Origin: a bacterium
GTDB taxonomy: Bacteria; Latescibacterota; Latescibacteria; Latescibacterales; Latescibacteraceae
Reading direction: 5' to 3'
NCBI GenBank assembly: GCA_021372535.1
Contig: JAJFUH010000128.1
Coordinates: 1 to 7,736, forward strand
Length of the DNA: 7,736 bases
The notes beneath the pieces are model-generated. The model was not told the DNA's origin. It made no database searches and saw only the letters and a list, made by a program, of their open reading frames with translations. The position numbers were made by a program, and so were the translations under genes. Shown piece by piece: positions 6,345 to 7,736 of this stretch; position 1 is the first letter of the stretch; every line of letters starts with the position of its first letter.

Positions 6345-7736
6345 ATGGTGGCGCGAGTTGGTAAAATACTCCTTTTCGGACTGTCATGCTGCATGTTCGC
6401 AACAGCATCGCTTTCCCAGACTCCTCAGGTTCTTCAGTTCGGCACCACAACATCGGGTACGATGAATCGTGACAGCGATCACTGGTTCCAGATTACCACA
6501 ACACTCGATGGAAGCCTGACAATTACCATTCGCTCTGATTCGACACTCACCACCATGCTCTACCTCTATGATCATGATATGACAACCCAGATGGTATTTC
6601 AGAGTGCAAGCTCTTCCCCCTTAAAAACTATCGCCGGGAAGAATCTGTCGCCGGGAATATATTATTTAAAAATTCATTATTACGGAGGTGAGGGGAAATA
6701 TGCCATTTCCCCCGATTTTTCCGAAGCATCCTACCGGAATGACAATGAACCGAACAATACTACCGAACAGGCTCTCAGACTCAAAACCAGCGGCAGTCTT
6801 ACCGGTCACCTCGGCTTTTATGGCGGCGGATTCACCGATAAAGATGACTGGTGGCAGATCGACACCATTCTGGACGGCTCGATATATGTAACCGCCGAAG
6901 TTGACTCGACACTCGGTATGACCCTCACGCTGTTCGATGAAAATCTGGTTGAACGGCCGGTAATGGATCCTTCGCTCGAACCAGCCCAGCAAACCATTCA
7001 TCGCGATAATCTGGCGATGGGTACCTATTATGTCAGGGCACACTGCGATAGCGGTTATGGATCCTACACTATTTCGAGCCAGGTTATTCCTGCGGCCTAT
7101 CTCAATGATAGCGAACCAAATGACGATACAATCAACGCGCAGGAAATCGTTCCGGAAAAAACCTTTACAGGCCATCTGGGATATTCTGACTGTGGTATAT
7201 CAGACATCATCGATTATTACCGTTTTACCATCACCTCAAGATACAATGATCTGATTATCCGGTCAGAAACTCTCGGAAAGCTTGAGTTCAATCTGTATCT
7301 CTTTGACAATAAGGGTAATCGGCTCAAATACACTACCGAAAAAGGCGCGTCCAAAGTGCTTCATTACTATGAAGCGGACCCCGGCACTTATTATATACAG
7401 ATGCTTCAGGACACCGGGTACGGTTCATATGCATTTGTTGTTACCGCTTCAACCGCCACTCAACCGGAAGTCATCGTTAACAATCCACCGGTTATTTTAT
7501 CCACAACCCTGCCCGATGCGAGTATTGATCAACCCTATGAATATCGAATAATAGCTCAGGACCCCGATAAGGATAATGTCGTATCATATGAAATTCTCGA
7601 AGGTCCGGCATGGCTGGGCATCAACAACAGCGGTGTGCTGGGCGGAACACCGGATTCGGATGATGCTGGCTCTTATATTCCTGTTCTAATAAGAGTTTAT
7701 GATCAGAACAACCTCGGCTGTCTGTTTAACACCATG
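6345..7736 (+). CDS. Secreted multidomain protein with PPC-like repeats and a cadherin-like domain (3' end cut off)
   Basis: At least 464 residues, open at the right edge. A signal peptide (KILLFGLSCCMFATASLS) ends near residue 24. Three homologous beta domains resembling bacterial pre-peptidase C-terminal (PPC) domains follow at about 30-124, 131-247 and 253-368. Their boundaries are marked by acidic linkers, NDNEPNN (132-138) and NDSEPNDD (254-261), and each ends with a related block: GIYYLKIHYYGGEGKY, GTYYVRAHCDSGYGSY and GTYYIQMLQDTGYGSY. From about 379 (NNPPVILSTTLPDASIDQPY) a putative Ig/dystroglycan-type cadherin-like domain (He_PIG/CADG) begins, with DPDKDNVVSYEILEGPAWLGI and GVLGGTPDSDDAG. 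These modules bind carbohydrate, calcium or partner proteins outside the cell. Any catalytic, adhesin or sorting domain must lie beyond the window. Not part of the preceding operon, given the 361-bp gap. The start is supported by AGGGGA upstream. Confidence 0.85.
   Translation, partial: MVARVGKILLFGLSCCMFATASLSQTPQVLQFGTTTSGTMNRDSDHWFQITTTLDGSLTITIRSDSTLTTMLYLYDHDMTTQMVFQSASSSPLKTIAGKNLSPGIYYLKIHYYGGEGKYAISPDFSEASYRNDNEPNNTTEQALRLKTSGSLTGHLGFYGGGFTDKDDWWQIDTILDGSIYVTAEVDSTLGMTLTLFDENLVERPVMDPSLEPAQQTIHRDNLAMGTYYVRAHCDSGYGSYTISSQVIPAAYLNDSEPNDDTINAQEIVPEKTFTGHLGYSDCGISDIIDYYRFTITSRYNDLIIRSETLGKLEFNLYLFDNKGNRLKYTTEKGASKVLHYYEADPGTYYIQMLQDTGYGSYAFVVTASTATQPEVIVNNPPVILSTTLPDASIDQPYEYRIIAQDPDKDNVVSYEILEGPAWLGINNSGVLGGTPDSDDAGSYIPVLIRVYDQNNLGCLFNTM

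Noticed and set aside
6666-7175. Open frame of 169 codons on the minus strand
   Set aside because: It lies wholly antisense to the secreted protein gene, has no recognisable domain, and the plus-strand frame has a signal peptide and repeated domains.
1-7736. CRISPR arrays, tRNA or rRNA genes, transposase genes
   Set aside because: No regularly spaced repeats, cloverleaf-like segments, rRNA-like stretches or transposase motifs were seen on either strand.

Overview
The window reads as a piece of chromosome from a diderm (Gram-negative) bacterium of moderate GC content. Exported proteins dominate: four of the six genes encode a signal peptide or an N-terminal membrane segment. Nothing in the sequence fixes the phylum. 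The style (long secreted proteins with PPC-like and cadherin-like domains, a short palindromic repeat between genes) would suit a Fibrobacterota/FCB-type or deltaproteobacterial-type genome, but that is a guess.

Layout. Positions 1-932 (minus strand) hold a family 2 glycosyltransferase that runs off the left edge. A 172-bp divergent intergenic region (933-1104) carries a near-consensus sigma70-type promoter pointing right and a small dyad. Positions 1105-5983 (plus strand) hold four tightly packed genes that look like one operon: a YkuD-fold L,D-transpeptidase/L,D-carboxypeptidase with a C-terminal NTF2-like domain (Csd6/Pgp2-like); a small single-pass membrane protein of unknown function; an M99-type zinc carboxypeptidase (Csd4/Pgp1-like); and a divergent family 9 glycosyltransferase. 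An AT-rich intergenic region with duplicated motifs follows (5984-6344). A separate large secreted protein with three PPC-like beta domains and a cadherin-like domain then runs off the right edge (6345-7736).

How the genes may work together. In Helicobacter and Campylobacter, Csd6/Pgp2 trims uncrosslinked peptidoglycan tetrapeptides to tripeptides, and Csd4/Pgp1 trims tripeptides to dipeptides. Both are needed for helical shape. Here homologues of the two consecutive enzymes appear to sit in one operon, separated by a membrane protein whose topology (short cytoplasmic tail, one transmembrane helix, exported beta domain) would suit a scaffold. The most interesting hypothesis for this window is therefore a compact peptidoglycan-trimming, cell-shape cassette with an attached, possibly non-catalytic, GT9-fold protein. 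The family calls rest on motifs read by eye. The joint function is inference.
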